A DNA stretch of 64,000 nt from Micromonospora echinospora (GCF_014203425.1 NZ_JACHJC010000001.1:3622001-3686000); one strand, 5' to 3'; positions 9,101 through 18,125 are shown, counted from the stretch's first letter. The notes: generated from the sequence alone by a model not told the origin. Numbers and translations are program-made.

Positions 9101-10536
9101 GCCGCGCCGGCCGGATCGTGCACGCGTGGGCGCTCGACGGCGACCCGGCCGGCGCCGACGCGGACGCCGTGGCGGCGGCACAGGAGCACGGGTACCTCGC
9201 GCTGCTGACGCTGCTGGAGGCGCTGCCGGCCGCCGACCTGGAACTGGACGTGGTGACCGCCGGGACGGCCGACGTGACCGGGAGCGACCTGCTGCGCCCG
9301 GAGCACGCCACAGTGGCCGGGGTGGTGCGCTCGGTGCCGCTGGAACGCCCGGGGCTGCGCTGCCACTGGGTCGACGCCGACCCGGCCGACCCGGGCGCGC
9401 ACGCGGTGGCTGACGAACTGCTCGGCGCCGAGCGGGCCGAGTCGGTCGCGCTGCGGCTGGGCGGGCGCCGCTGGACCCGCGAGTTCGCGGCGGTCCGGCC
9501 GGGTGGGCATACCGGCCCGGGGCCGGTCCTGCGCGACGGCGGACGCTACCTGATCACCGGCGGGCTGGGGCGGATCGGCGGCGCGTTCGCCGCCGAGCTG
9601 GCCCGCCGGGGCGCGCGGCTGGTGCTGCTCGGCCGCGCCACGCAGCCACCACCGGGCGTGATCGAGGCCCTGGAACGGGCCGGCGCGCAGGTCCGCCACG
9701 TCAGCGCCGACGTGACCGACGTGGACGCGCTGCGGGCGGTACGCACCGACGTCCTGCGCGACCTCGGCGGACTCGACGGAGTCATCCACGCCGCGCGGCT
9801 GCCCGACACCGGACTGTCCGCCGGGTCGCGACTGGCCGAGGCGGCGGCGGAACTGCGGCCGAAGGTCACCGGCACGCTGGCGCTGCGCGAGGTCTTCGGT
9901 GACCTGCCGCTCGACGTCGTCGTGCTCAACTCGTCGGTGACAGCGCTCGCGGGCGGCCTGGGCCGCGCCGACGACACGGCCGCCAACGCGTTCCTCGACG
10001 CGTACGCGCGCGGCCCGCACGGGTGGCGGGCACCAGTCGTGTCGCTGGCCTGGGGAGCGTGGCGGGAGGAGGGCGTCCCCGACCACGACGGGCTGTCCCC
10101 GGCGGCGGCCGTCGGCGCGGCGAACCGGGTCCTCGGTGAGGGGCGTACCGGCTCGGTGGCGGTCGGCGCGTACACGGTGGCCGCTGTCGCCGGGCACGAG
10201 CGGCGGCTCGCCTCGGCCACCGCCGCCACCGCCTCGACGGCGCCCGCCGCCGACGGCGACCTGACCGCCACAGTCGCCCGGATCTGGCGGGACGTGCTCG
10301 GCGTGGCCGAGGTCGGCCCGTATGACAACTTCTTCCGGCTCGGCGGCACCTCGCTCGTGGCCGCGCAACTGGTGCTGCGCATCCGCCAGGCGGTCGGGGC
10401 CCGGCTGTCCATGCGGGTGCTGTTCGACGCGCCGACCGTGTCGGCGATGGCGGCCCGGATCGAGTCGCTGCGCGCCGCCCCACCCGCCGCCGCGTCCGCG
10501 GAGGCGCCCATCCCGCGCCTGCGGAGACCGGTATGA
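6181..10536 (+). CDS. Type I modular polyketide synthase, KS-AT-KR-ACP
   Basis: The protein has 1451 residues. The ketosynthase (about 8-430) has the active cysteine in TACSSSL and both histidines (EAHGTGT, NIGHLSAAGG). The acyltransferase (about 525-830) has GQGAQHPGMG and GHSVGE; absence of Gln before GE favours malonyl over methylmalonyl, but the later motif reads YAMH, which is neither classic form. The ketoreductase core (about 1119-1300) has an intact TGGLGRIG nucleotide loop and the serine of LNSSVTA. The position of the catalytic tyrosine in GRADDTAAN is Asp, so reduction is probably lost. The ACP (about 1358-1425) carries LGGTSL. I chose GTG at 6181, which overlaps the LanB stop and follows a GGAGG; KS homology starts right after it. 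There is no DH, ER or MT domain. Confidence 0.94.
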   Translation: MTNETVEPIAIVGLSLRVPGASSAEEFWRNLVVGAESLTRFGRAELLAQGVAEEQLDDPAYVPVAAVLDGVDQFDAELFGMSPRDAELTDPQQRLFLEHAHAALTDAGCDPARYDGEIGVYAGGNADLYQWLNVRRNPQALADAGELRVSLGNKPDYLASTVAFRLGLRGPALTVQTACSSSLVAVHLASEALRSGECDTALAGGVCVELPHAVGYVADEGYTSADGHCRPFDARADGTVYGSGVGVVVLKRLSDALADGDDIRALIIGNAVNNDGSTKASFTAPSVTGQVEVVTQALAVADVPPRSVGYVEAHGTGTVLGDSIEIAALSAAYGRRAAERGWCGVGSTKANIGHLSAAGGVIGLIKTVLSMRHRLIPPSINHDRPHPDIDIEASPFYVVSTLTKWEPEEQRPLRAGVSSLGLGGTNAHLVLQEAPPRVPPAPDSGGGELLQVSAATPAALAAACARLAERLTGEPELDLRDVAYTLRDGRPAYRHRAAVVAVDRARAAAALTDPKRRAGGDAATPPRVGLLLPGQGAQHPGMGARLAATEPVFAAAVDECAAILGWDAGDMIFDAGPGADERLAEPAVAQPALFAVEYALATLWRHWGVTPAAMIGHSVGELVAATVAGVFDLPDALRLAAARGRLVQAAPQGRMLAVQRGAEEIAPLLPDGVAVAVSNGPQTCVLAGAPEPVTAAADALRERGIGCTLLRSPYAMHVPLLEPVRDEFAALVAAVPRRAPDLTVFSAATAAPFTDAQITDPAYWAGQLCRTVRFGDTVAALAATGAADDWLLLECGPGRQLAGLARLSLPQGARAPLRTLPAPGERLTDRQTAYEAAGRLWTAGVPVRLPASGTPRRVPLPGYPYQRARYWIDPAPVAAPAEPATDRRYDDGVVEVPVWRQLPDTAPAGAPGPLLLFASGERGTALADRLRERGVDVTVVRPGPAFAVRPDGFRLRPTNVADHRRLLDECADDGRAGRIVHAWALDGDPAGADADAVAAAQEHGYLALLTLLEALPAADLELDVVTAGTADVTGSDLLRPEHATVAGVVRSVPLERPGLRCHWVDADPADPGAHAVADELLGAERAESVALRLGGRRWTREFAAVRPGGHTGPGPVLRDGGRYLITGGLGRIGGAFAAELARRGARLVLLGRATQPPPGVIEALERAGAQVRHVSADVTDVDALRAVRTDVLRDLGGLDGVIHAARLPDTGLSAGSRLAEAAAELRPKVTGTLALREVFGDLPLDVVVLNSSVTALAGGLGRADDTAANAFLDAYARGPHGWRAPVVSLAWGAWREEGVPDHDGLSPAAAVGAANRVLGEGRTGSVAVGAYTVAAVAGHERRLASATAATASTAPAADGDLTATVARIWRDVLGVAEVGPYDNFFRLGGTSLVAAQLVLRIRQAVGARLSMRVLFDAPTVSAMAARIESLRAAPPAAASAEAPIPRLRRPV

Positions 10537-13500
10537 CGGAGTCGCGGCAGGACGTCACGCCGGTGGAGGACGTCTACACGGTCCCGGCCTCCTACGCGCA
10601 GGAGCGGGTCTGGTTCACTGCCCAGCTCAGCCCCGGGCAGCCGTTGTTCACCATGACCGACGCGGTCACCCTGCCGCCGGGCGCCGGCCCGGAGCAGGCG
10701 CTCGCCGCGCTGCGGGCGGTCACCGACCGGCACGAGTCCATGCGCACCACACTGCGCCTCGACGACGGCCGGCTCTACCAGGACATCCACCCCACGGTGC
10801 CGGTCGAGCTGCCGGTCACCGACCTGTCCGGGCTGCCCGAGCCGGAGCGCAATGATGCCCGTGCCCGGATCGTCGCCGAGTACGCAGGCCTCGACCTGCC
10901 GATGGACACCGCGCCGCTGTGGCGGGCCCGGCTGCTGCGGCTCGGCCCGGACACCTGGTGGCTGCTGTTCGCCGGGCATCACGTCGTCCTCGACGGCACG
11001 TCCCTGCTCATCCTGCGCGCCGAGCTGACCGAGCTGTGCGCCGCCGCCGTCGCGGGCCGCGAGCCGGACCTGCCCGACCTGCCCATCCAGTACGCCGACT
11101 ACGCCGCCTGGGACCGCGACCGCCTCGACGGCCCTCGCTGGGACGAGCTGCGCGAGTACTGGCGGGAGGCGTTGACCGGCCTGCCGGCAGTGCACGCGCT
11201 GACCACCGACCGGCCGCGCCCGCCGACGCTCTCGTTCGACGGCGCAGACGTCCGCCGTACGCTGCCGGCTGACGTTACGCGGGCGCTGCCCGAGCTGGCC
11301 CAGCAGTCCGCCGCCACCCCGTTCATGGTGCAGCTGGCCGCCTACGTCGCGCTGCTGCACCGGCTGTCCGGAAGCGACGACGTGGTGGTCGGCATGCCGG
11401 TGACCGGCCGCGACCGCGCCGAGCTGGAACCGCTGCTCGGCATGTTCATGAACATGCTGGTGCTGCGGGTCGACGTGTCGGGCGACCCGCCGTTCCTGAC
11501 CCTGGTCCGCCGGGTACGCAGGGTTGTGCTCGACGCCTGGGACCACCAGGACATGCCGTTCCAGCGGCTGGTCGAGGAGCTGGCGGTACGGCGCGACCCG
11601 GGCGTGCCGCCGCTGTACCAGCTCACGTTCCACCACCTGCCGACCGGCCGGGGCGAGGCGTTCGGCGGCGCCATGGACGACCTGTCGCTGGAGATCGCCG
11701 GGGACGAGCTGCGGCTGGAGTACCGCACGGCGTTGTTCGAGCGCGCCGGCATGGAGGCGTTCGCCGACCGTTACCTGCTGCTGTTCGCCGCCGCCGTGGC
11801 GGCGCCCCGCACCCGGGTGAGCGCGCTGCCGGTCATGTCGGACGCCGAGCGCGCCAAGGTGGTCACCGGCTGGAACGCCACCGACGGCCCGGTACGCCGG
11901 ACCACGCTGGCGGAGCTCTTCGACGATCAGGTCCGGCGCGCGCCGGACGCGGTGGCGCTCGTCGACGGCGACACCCTGATGACGTACGCCGAGCTGTCCG
12001 CGGCCGCCGAGCAGGTGGCGCGGCGGCTGGTCGCGTACGGCGTGGGACCGGAGTCGGTCGTCGCGATCCACGAGCCCCGCTCCAGCCGCCTGGTCGCCGG
12101 GCTGCTCGGCATCCACCGGGCCGGCGCGGCGTACCTGCCGCTGGACCCGGACCACCCGGCGCAACGGCTGGCCTTCATGCTGGCCGACGCGGGCGCCGGG
12201 GTGCTGCTCGCCGACGAGATGCCGGACGGGCTGACGGCGCCGGGCGCGGTGCTGCCGCTGACCGCGCCGGACCAGCCGCGCACCGGCGAGCGCGTCGCCG
12301 CCGGGCCGGGGAACGCGGCGTACGTGATCTACACGTCCGGTTCCACCGGGCGGCCGAAGGGCGTGGTGAACGAGCACGCCGCGATCGTCAACCGGCTCGA
12401 CTGGATGCAGGACGCGTTCGCGCTCGGCCCGGACGACGCGGTGCTGCACAAGACGCCGATCGGCTTCGACGTGTCGGTGTGGGAGGTGTTCTGGCCGCTG
12501 ATCGTGGGCGCACGGCTGGTCCTCGCCGCGCCGGGCGGGCACCGCGACCCGGCGTACCTGCGGGAGCTGATCGAGCGGGAGCGGATCACCACTGTCCACT
12601 TCGTCCCGTCGATGCTCGACGCGTTCCTGTCCACCGCCGACCCCGCCGGGCCGGCCCGCTGCGGGTCGCTGCGGCGGATCGTGTGCAGCGGCGAGGAGCT
12701 GCCGCCGGACCTGGCCCGCCGCGCCGTGACGGCGTTCCCGTCGGCCGCGCTGCACAACCTCTACGGCCCCACCGAGGCCGCGATCGACGTCACCGCCTGG
12801 GCGGCCACGCCCGCCGCGCTCGCCGGGGTGACCCGGGTGCCGATCGGCGGGCCGATCCGCAACGTGCGCACCTACGTGCTCGACGAGGCGATGCGGCCGG
12901 CGCCGGTAGGCGTGGCCGGGCAGCTCCACCTCGGCGGCGTGCAGGTGGCCCGTGGCTACCTGAACCGGCCTGCGCTCACCGCCTGCGCGTTCGTCCCCGA
13001 CCCGTTCGGGGCGCCCGGCGGGCGGCTGTACGCCACCGGTGACCTGGCCCGCTGGCATGCCGACGGCACGCTGGAGTTCCTCGGCCGCATGGACGACCAG
13101 GTGAAACTGCGGGGCCTGCGGATCGAACCGGGGGAGATCGCCGCGGTGCTGCGCGAGCAGCCGGGCGTCGGCTCCGCCGCAGTCGTCGTCCGGGGCGCCA
13201 CGCCCGCCGAGCAGCGCCTCGTGGCGTACCTGACGGGCGAGGCCCCGGACCCGGCCGCGCTGCGCGCGGCGCTGAAGCGGCGGCTGCCGGAGTACATGGT
13301 GCCGTCGGCGTTCGTGCGGCTGGACGCGCTGCCGCTGTCCGCCAACGGCAAGCTCGACACCGCCGCGCTGCCCGCCCCGGTGTCCGGCGGCACCGCGGTG
13401 GAGCGCCGGACGCCGGTCACCCCGGTCGAGCAGGCGGTCGCCGCCGCCTGGCGCGACGTACTCGGCGTCACCGACGTCGGCCTCGACGACGACTTCTTCG

Positions 13501-15836
13501 AGCTGGGCGGGCACTCGCTGCTGGCGATCCGGATGTTGGCCATGCTGCGCGCTGTGTACGGGCAGGTCGACGTCGGCGTGATGGACGTGTTCGCCCACCC
13601 GACGGTGGAAGGGCTGGCCGCGCTGATCGACGGCCCGGCCGACCGGGAACGCCCGCTGCTGTACGAGCTGACCCGGCCGGTCCCGCCGGGGCAGCGGGTG
13701 CGCTCCTACGTGTGCGTGCCCTACGGCGGCGGCCTGGCCAGCATCTACCAGCCGCTCGCCGACGCGCTGCCGCCCGGGCACACGCTGTTCTCCGTGGCGG
13801 TCCCCGGCCACGACGTCGGCGTCGACGACACCGAGCTGCCGTTCGACGAGCTCGTCGAGCGGTGTGTGGCCGAGATCCAGGAGCGCGTGGACGGCCCGCT
13901 GGTCCTGTACGGCCACTGCGTCGGCGGCGCGCTGCTGACCGGCATCGCCCGGCGGCTGCACGAGCGGGGCCGCCCGATCGAGGCGATCTACGCCGGGGGC
14001 GTGTTCCCGACGGCGCGGCCGGACAACATGCTCGGCCGGCTCGTCGACTGGGCCGACTCCCGGGGCGCGGACCGGCGCTACGAGACGTTCCTGCGCTCGA
14101 TCGGCGCGGAGCTGGCCGACCTCGACCAGGCGCAGGTCGACCGGTTCGTCCACCACGTACGGCGGGAGGCCGCCGAGGCGCAGGAACGGTTCACCGGGTG
14201 GCTGGACGCCGAGCCGGTTCGGGTGCCCACGCCGGTGATCTCGGTCGTCGGCACCCACGACGTGCTCACCGAGTACTACGAGGAGCGGTACCGCGAGTGG
14301 AGCTTCCTCGGCGAGTCCACCGCGCTCGTGGTTCTGGACCAGGCCGGGCACTACTTCGTCAAGCAGCGGGCCGCGGCGCTCGCCGAGGTGCTCACCCGGA
14401 CTCACCCCCGGCTGGCCGAGCCCGCCGCGCCGCGCCGGCTCGCCGGTGACGGCTGGGAACTCGCCGCGACGAGCACCGACCCGGTTGCCGCCGAGGCCGC
14501 CGTGCAGCCGGGGGTACGCCGGTTCCTGGCGCTCACCGCCAGCCAGCTGATCTCGTCCACCGGCTCGGCGTTGACCCAGTGGGCGGTGCCGGTCTGGGTC
14601 TACCTGGAGACCGGGTCGATGCTGTGGTTCGGCCTGTCCGGGGTGATCGCCTACCTTCCGGCGCTGCTGACGCTGCCGGTCGCGGGCGCGGTCGCGGACC
14701 GGTTCGACAGGCGCCGGGTGCTGCTCGCCGCGTGCGCGGTAGCGGTGACCGCGGAGGCGCTTCTCGCAGTGCTGCTGTGGACCGACCGGATGGGACTGGC
14801 AGCCGTCTACACGCTCGTCTGTGTGCTCGGCGCGGCGTCGGTGTTCCAACGCATCACCTACCTGGCCGCGATCCCGCAGGTGGTGCCGAAACGCTATCTG
14901 GGCCACGCCAACGGCATCGCCCAACTCGCGGTCGGGCTCAGCTCGCTCGCCGTGCCGCTGCTGGCGGCGGGCCTGCTCGCGGCGATCGGCCTGGCCGGCG
15001 TACTGGTGATCGACATCGTGAGCTACGTGGCGGCGATCGGTGTGCTGGTGGCGGTGCGCTTCCCCGACCTGCTCGGCCGCCGCCGCAAGGAGCCGTTCCT
15101 GGCCGAGCTGGTCGGCGGCGCGCGGATGGCGTGGGCGGAACCGGGGTTCCGGGCCATGCTGGGCTTCTTCTCGCTCTACAACCTGTGCCTGGCCAGCCTG
15201 CTGCTGGTGCCGCCGATGGTGCTCGCGTTCGGCACGATGGGCCAGGTCGGCACCGTCGCGTTCGCCGAGGCGCTGGGCGCGGTCCTCGGTGGACTCGCCA
15301 TCGCGATCTGGGGCGGCCCGACCCGCCGCCGGATGCCCGCGCTGATCGCCATCGCGTTCGGGGTGGCGATCAGCCTGGTGCTCAGCGGCGTACGCCCGAG
15401 CCTCCTGCTGGTGGCGCTCGGCAGCTTCGGCGTCGGCCTGGGCCTGGGCCTGCACAACGGCATCTACCTGTCGATCATCCAGGTGAAGGTGCCGCAGCGG
15501 TTCCACGGCCGGGTACTGGCGATCATCCAGACGCTGACCTGGGCGACGCTGCCGCTGGGCTTCGCCGTGCTGGTGCCGCTGAGCGGGTCGCTGCTGGAGC
15601 CGATGTTCGCGCCGGGCGGCGCCCTGGCCGACAGCGTCGGCGCGCTGATCGGCACCGGCCCCGGCCGAGGGCTCGGGTTCGCGTTCGTGGTGTCCGGGCT
15701 GGCACTGGTTGTGGTGTCGCTCGGCGCCTACGGCGTACGCCGGCTGCGCCTGTTCGACACCGAGACCCCCGACGCCCCGGCGGACGCCACCGAGTGGCTA
15801 CCGCACCTGCGCCGGCACCGGGTCGACGATCTGTAG
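10533..15836 (+). CDS. NRPS C-A(Ser)-T-TE fused to an MFS exporter
   Basis: The chain of 1767 residues has six recognisable parts. The C domain has HHVVLDG near residue 148. The A domain (about 450-945) has YTSGSTGRPKG and YGPTEAA; its hand-read code D-V-W-H-V-S-L-I-D-K differs little from the known serine code (EntF DVWHFSLVDK), so serine is a strong prediction. The carrier has LGGHSLL. The thioesterase (about 1050-1290) has GHCVGG, i.e. Cys instead of Ser as nucleophile, with candidate Asp (THDVLT) and His (AGHYFV). From about residue 1325 to 1740 there is a complete MFS_3-type transporter with some 11-12 membrane segments and the loop DRFDRRRV. Release and export may thus be coupled on one polypeptide. 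ATG start overlaps the PKS stop. The end overlaps the opposite-strand LanB-like gene by 39 bp. Confidence 0.95.
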   Translation: MTESRQDVTPVEDVYTVPASYAQERVWFTAQLSPGQPLFTMTDAVTLPPGAGPEQALAALRAVTDRHESMRTTLRLDDGRLYQDIHPTVPVELPVTDLSGLPEPERNDARARIVAEYAGLDLPMDTAPLWRARLLRLGPDTWWLLFAGHHVVLDGTSLLILRAELTELCAAAVAGREPDLPDLPIQYADYAAWDRDRLDGPRWDELREYWREALTGLPAVHALTTDRPRPPTLSFDGADVRRTLPADVTRALPELAQQSAATPFMVQLAAYVALLHRLSGSDDVVVGMPVTGRDRAELEPLLGMFMNMLVLRVDVSGDPPFLTLVRRVRRVVLDAWDHQDMPFQRLVEELAVRRDPGVPPLYQLTFHHLPTGRGEAFGGAMDDLSLEIAGDELRLEYRTALFERAGMEAFADRYLLLFAAAVAAPRTRVSALPVMSDAERAKVVTGWNATDGPVRRTTLAELFDDQVRRAPDAVALVDGDTLMTYAELSAAAEQVARRLVAYGVGPESVVAIHEPRSSRLVAGLLGIHRAGAAYLPLDPDHPAQRLAFMLADAGAGVLLADEMPDGLTAPGAVLPLTAPDQPRTGERVAAGPGNAAYVIYTSGSTGRPKGVVNEHAAIVNRLDWMQDAFALGPDDAVLHKTPIGFDVSVWEVFWPLIVGARLVLAAPGGHRDPAYLRELIERERITTVHFVPSMLDAFLSTADPAGPARCGSLRRIVCSGEELPPDLARRAVTAFPSAALHNLYGPTEAAIDVTAWAATPAALAGVTRVPIGGPIRNVRTYVLDEAMRPAPVGVAGQLHLGGVQVARGYLNRPALTACAFVPDPFGAPGGRLYATGDLARWHADGTLEFLGRMDDQVKLRGLRIEPGEIAAVLREQPGVGSAAVVVRGATPAEQRLVAYLTGEAPDPAALRAALKRRLPEYMVPSAFVRLDALPLSANGKLDTAALPAPVSGGTAVERRTPVTPVEQAVAAAWRDVLGVTDVGLDDDFFELGGHSLLAIRMLAMLRAVYGQVDVGVMDVFAHPTVEGLAALIDGPADRERPLLYELTRPVPPGQRVRSYVCVPYGGGLASIYQPLADALPPGHTLFSVAVPGHDVGVDDTELPFDELVERCVAEIQERVDGPLVLYGHCVGGALLTGIARRLHERGRPIEAIYAGGVFPTARPDNMLGRLVDWADSRGADRRYETFLRSIGAELADLDQAQVDRFVHHVRREAAEAQERFTGWLDAEPVRVPTPVISVVGTHDVLTEYYEERYREWSFLGESTALVVLDQAGHYFVKQRAAALAEVLTRTHPRLAEPAAPRRLAGDGWELAATSTDPVAAEAAVQPGVRRFLALTASQLISSTGSALTQWAVPVWVYLETGSMLWFGLSGVIAYLPALLTLPVAGAVADRFDRRRVLLAACAVAVTAEALLAVLLWTDRMGLAAVYTLVCVLGAASVFQRITYLAAIPQVVPKRYLGHANGIAQLAVGLSSLAVPLLAAGLLAAIGLAGVLVIDIVSYVAAIGVLVAVRFPDLLGRRRKEPFLAELVGGARMAWAEPGFRAMLGFFSLYNLCLASLLLVPPMVLAFGTMGQVGTVAFAEALGAVLGGLAIAIWGGPTRRRMPALIAIAFGVAISLVLSGVRPSLLLVALGSFGVGLGLGLHNGIYLSIIQVKVPQRFHGRVLAIIQTLTWATLPLGFAVLVPLSGSLLEPMFAPGGALADSVGALIGTGPGRGLGFAFVVSGLALVVVSLGAYGVRRLRLFDTETPDAPADATEWLPHLRRHRVDDL

Positions 15837-18119
15837 CCGCAGCTCCGAGGCGTACGCCCGGCCGGCCCCGTCGGTCAGCCAGGCGTCGTCCGGGCCGGGC
15901 AGCAACTCGGTGACCGTCAGGCCGACGCCGTCGCCGCCCTTGGCGTGCGCGCCCCGCAACAGCGTGCACAGCAGTCGGGTGTAGACGCCGCTGGTCAGGT
16001 CGACGTAGCTGGGCTTGAGTTCGGTGTCGACCCGGACGAAGACCTGCTCGGGCAGGCCCATCGCCAGCCGCCAGCGGCGTACCGCGAGGTAGCGTTCCCG
16101 CTCGCCCTTGACCGTGTGCAGGCCGGTCTCGCCGACCGTGGTGCGCCACGTCTCGCGTACCAGCACCAGGCCGTCGACTGTGACGCGCGGCGTGCGCCCG
16201 GCGTTGCCGGCCAGCTTCCACGTGTCGAACACCTGGTAGTCGAACAGCGGCGCGAACACCTCCAGCAGCGGCCACCGCCGGCCGTCGTCCGCGTGCGCGG
16301 TTAGCGTGCCGTCGGCGTCCGGCCGCACGGTCAGGGCGGTGATCGGCACGAGGCGGTCCGGGTCGGCGCCGGGAGCGTCGACGAAGCCGATCTGGGCGTC
16401 GGCGGGCCCGTGCAGCCACTCCGCGATCCGGGCCGTGTGCCGGGGCCAGTCCACCGGCGCCAGCAGCCGTACCCGGCCGTCGGGCAGGTCGGCGCGCATG
16501 CCGTCGCGCAGCCGCTGCGGGTCCGGGTGCCCGTACGCGAAGAAGTGCGTGTCGAACGCGGCCAGGGCGACGTGCAGCTCGCCGAGCACGACCGTGAAGT
16601 CCCCGCGCAGCAGCGCCGTCTCGTCAGTGGCGCACACGTGCACGTCCGGGCTGTGGATCCGGGCGGCGGCCCAGCCGGGCGCGGTGGCGGGGAAGGCGGC
16701 GGCGACCCGCTCGGTCAGCTCCGCGGCGTCGAACCGCAGCTCCCGGGCGTCGCCGTCGGCGTCGGCCAGGCCGAGCACCGTCGCCCACCGGCCGAGGAAG
16801 TCGGCGGTGACTGCGGCACCGGGCGGGTCCGCCCCGAACACCATCGCCTGCGCCAGGAACCACAGGTCGGCCAGGGCAACGTCCACGGTGGCCGACTCCG
16901 CCGCCAGGTCGCGGTACAGGGCGGTCAGCGCGTCGGCGTACGCCGCACCGATCGCCGAGGTCAGCCACCGCGCCGACAGCAGCAGCGGCGCCAGCGGGGC
17001 GAGCCGTTCCAGCAGCGCGTCACCGAAGCCGACGTCCAGGTCGCGGACCGTCTCCAGGTGGCAGAGCGTGCGACCGGCGTACACCTCGCCGGGCTGCTGC
17101 CGCGCGGCCCGGCCGGTCAGCTCCACGAACCGCCGGTCCAACGCGGACATCGCCTCGGCTAGTGCGTCCGGGCCGTCGGCGGCGGCCACCGCGTCGCGCA
17201 GCGCGCCCACTGTGGACAGGTCGCCGAGCACCCGTTCCCGGGCCGTGTCGTCGCCGATCGCGGCCAACTGTTCGCGCAGCACGTCCTCGGCGGTGAGGTC
17301 GACCGGCAGGTCGAAGCCGATCCGCAGCACGCCGCGCCCGGCGAGGTCGTCCAACTGGGCGTGCACGTCGGCGGCGCGGCGGAAGCCGCTCGCCGGGTCC
17401 GCGAGCAGCGCGGCGACCAGATCGGCGACGCGCGGCCCCCGCTGCGCCAGCGCGAGCAGCGCCGCAGTCGCTGCGGTCACCGTCTGCGGCGGGTGGTGCG
17501 GGTGCCGCAGCACCCGCTCGCGCACCGTCAGGTGCGGGGCCAGCCGCACCGGCAGCCAGTCCCGCACGCCCGGCGCACGGGCGAACGACTCGCCGAGCGC
17601 GTCCAGGCCCCACCGTTCCAGGAACACCTTGCGGGTACGCGTCAGAGCCGCGCCGGGGCGTACGGTCGCGACCGGACCCGGGCCGCCCAGCTCGGTCCAG
17701 CAGATGGGGCCGAAGAAGCCCACTGTGTCGTTCTTCAGGCAGTACCGCTGCCAGTACTTCGCGATCACCTCCTCCCGGTGGCGGCGGCGCAGATTGCGCG
17801 GGGCGTGCGGGCCGTCGCGCCGGATCGCGTCGACAGCGAGCAGGACCGCCGGGTTCTGCCAGATCAGCGCCGTGCGGAACGCGTCGTCGCAGGCGATGTC
17901 GTAGACCGCCTGCCCGAGTTCGGTAGCGGCGGCGTCGAACGCGGCCCCGAAGTCCGCCGCGTCGCCCTCCCCGCGCAGATGCCTGTCGGCCGCCGCCGCG
18001 AGCGCGGGCGCGGCGAACCGCCGCATCCCGGCGGCCGGAAAACCGGCCGACCGGAGCAACGCGGAACGCCATACGTGCCAAGGGGTTCCGGGCAGGGACG
18101 TGAGATGCTCTCGGGGCAT
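15798..18119 (-). CDS. LanB-type lantibiotic dehydratase N-domain protein, second copy
   Basis: This 773-residue protein is a clear paralogue of the LanB-type protein at 3869-6184. Both begin with a WxVWRxxLLRSAGFP block, both have YWQRY followed by a (T/V)xGFFGP block near residue 120, and both end with YVDLTS, a (V/L)TV(S/T)ELLP block and YxSELRL. It too lacks the elimination domain. Unlike the first copy it is transcribed alone on the opposite strand, converging on the NRPS-MFS gene. Its ATG sits six bases after TACCAT on the minus strand, the spacing of a leaderless actinobacterial promoter, so its expression may be timed separately. Function in this pathway is unknown: glutamylation, aminoacyl-tRNA-dependent ligation, or a scaffold role are all possible. 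Confidence 0.85.
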   Translation of the reverse strand: MPREHLTSLPGTPWHVWRSALLRSAGFPAAGMRRFAAPALAAAADRHLRGEGDAADFGAAFDAAATELGQAVYDIACDDAFRTALIWQNPAVLLAVDAIRRDGPHAPRNLRRRHREEVIAKYWQRYCLKNDTVGFFGPICWTELGGPGPVATVRPGAALTRTRKVFLERWGLDALGESFARAPGVRDWLPVRLAPHLTVRERVLRHPHHPPQTVTAATAALLALAQRGPRVADLVAALLADPASGFRRAADVHAQLDDLAGRGVLRIGFDLPVDLTAEDVLREQLAAIGDDTARERVLGDLSTVGALRDAVAAADGPDALAEAMSALDRRFVELTGRAARQQPGEVYAGRTLCHLETVRDLDVGFGDALLERLAPLAPLLLSARWLTSAIGAAYADALTALYRDLAAESATVDVALADLWFLAQAMVFGADPPGAAVTADFLGRWATVLGLADADGDARELRFDAAELTERVAAAFPATAPGWAAARIHSPDVHVCATDETALLRGDFTVVLGELHVALAAFDTHFFAYGHPDPQRLRDGMRADLPDGRVRLLAPVDWPRHTARIAEWLHGPADAQIGFVDAPGADPDRLVPITALTVRPDADGTLTAHADDGRRWPLLEVFAPLFDYQVFDTWKLAGNAGRTPRVTVDGLVLVRETWRTTVGETGLHTVKGERERYLAVRRWRLAMGLPEQVFVRVDTELKPSYVDLTSGVYTRLLCTLLRGAHAKGGDGVGLTVTELLPGPDDAWLTDGAGRAYASELRLQIVDPVPAQVR

Positions 18120-18125
18120 GGGGGA

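Noticed and set aside
9546..15506. A very long open frame on the minus strand (nearly 2000 codons) opposite the PKS and NRPS genes
   Set aside because: It is rich in His, Arg, Gly and Gln with no domain signature, as expected for the antisense of high-G+C coding DNA; the plus strand carries clear KS, AT, C, A and TE motifs.
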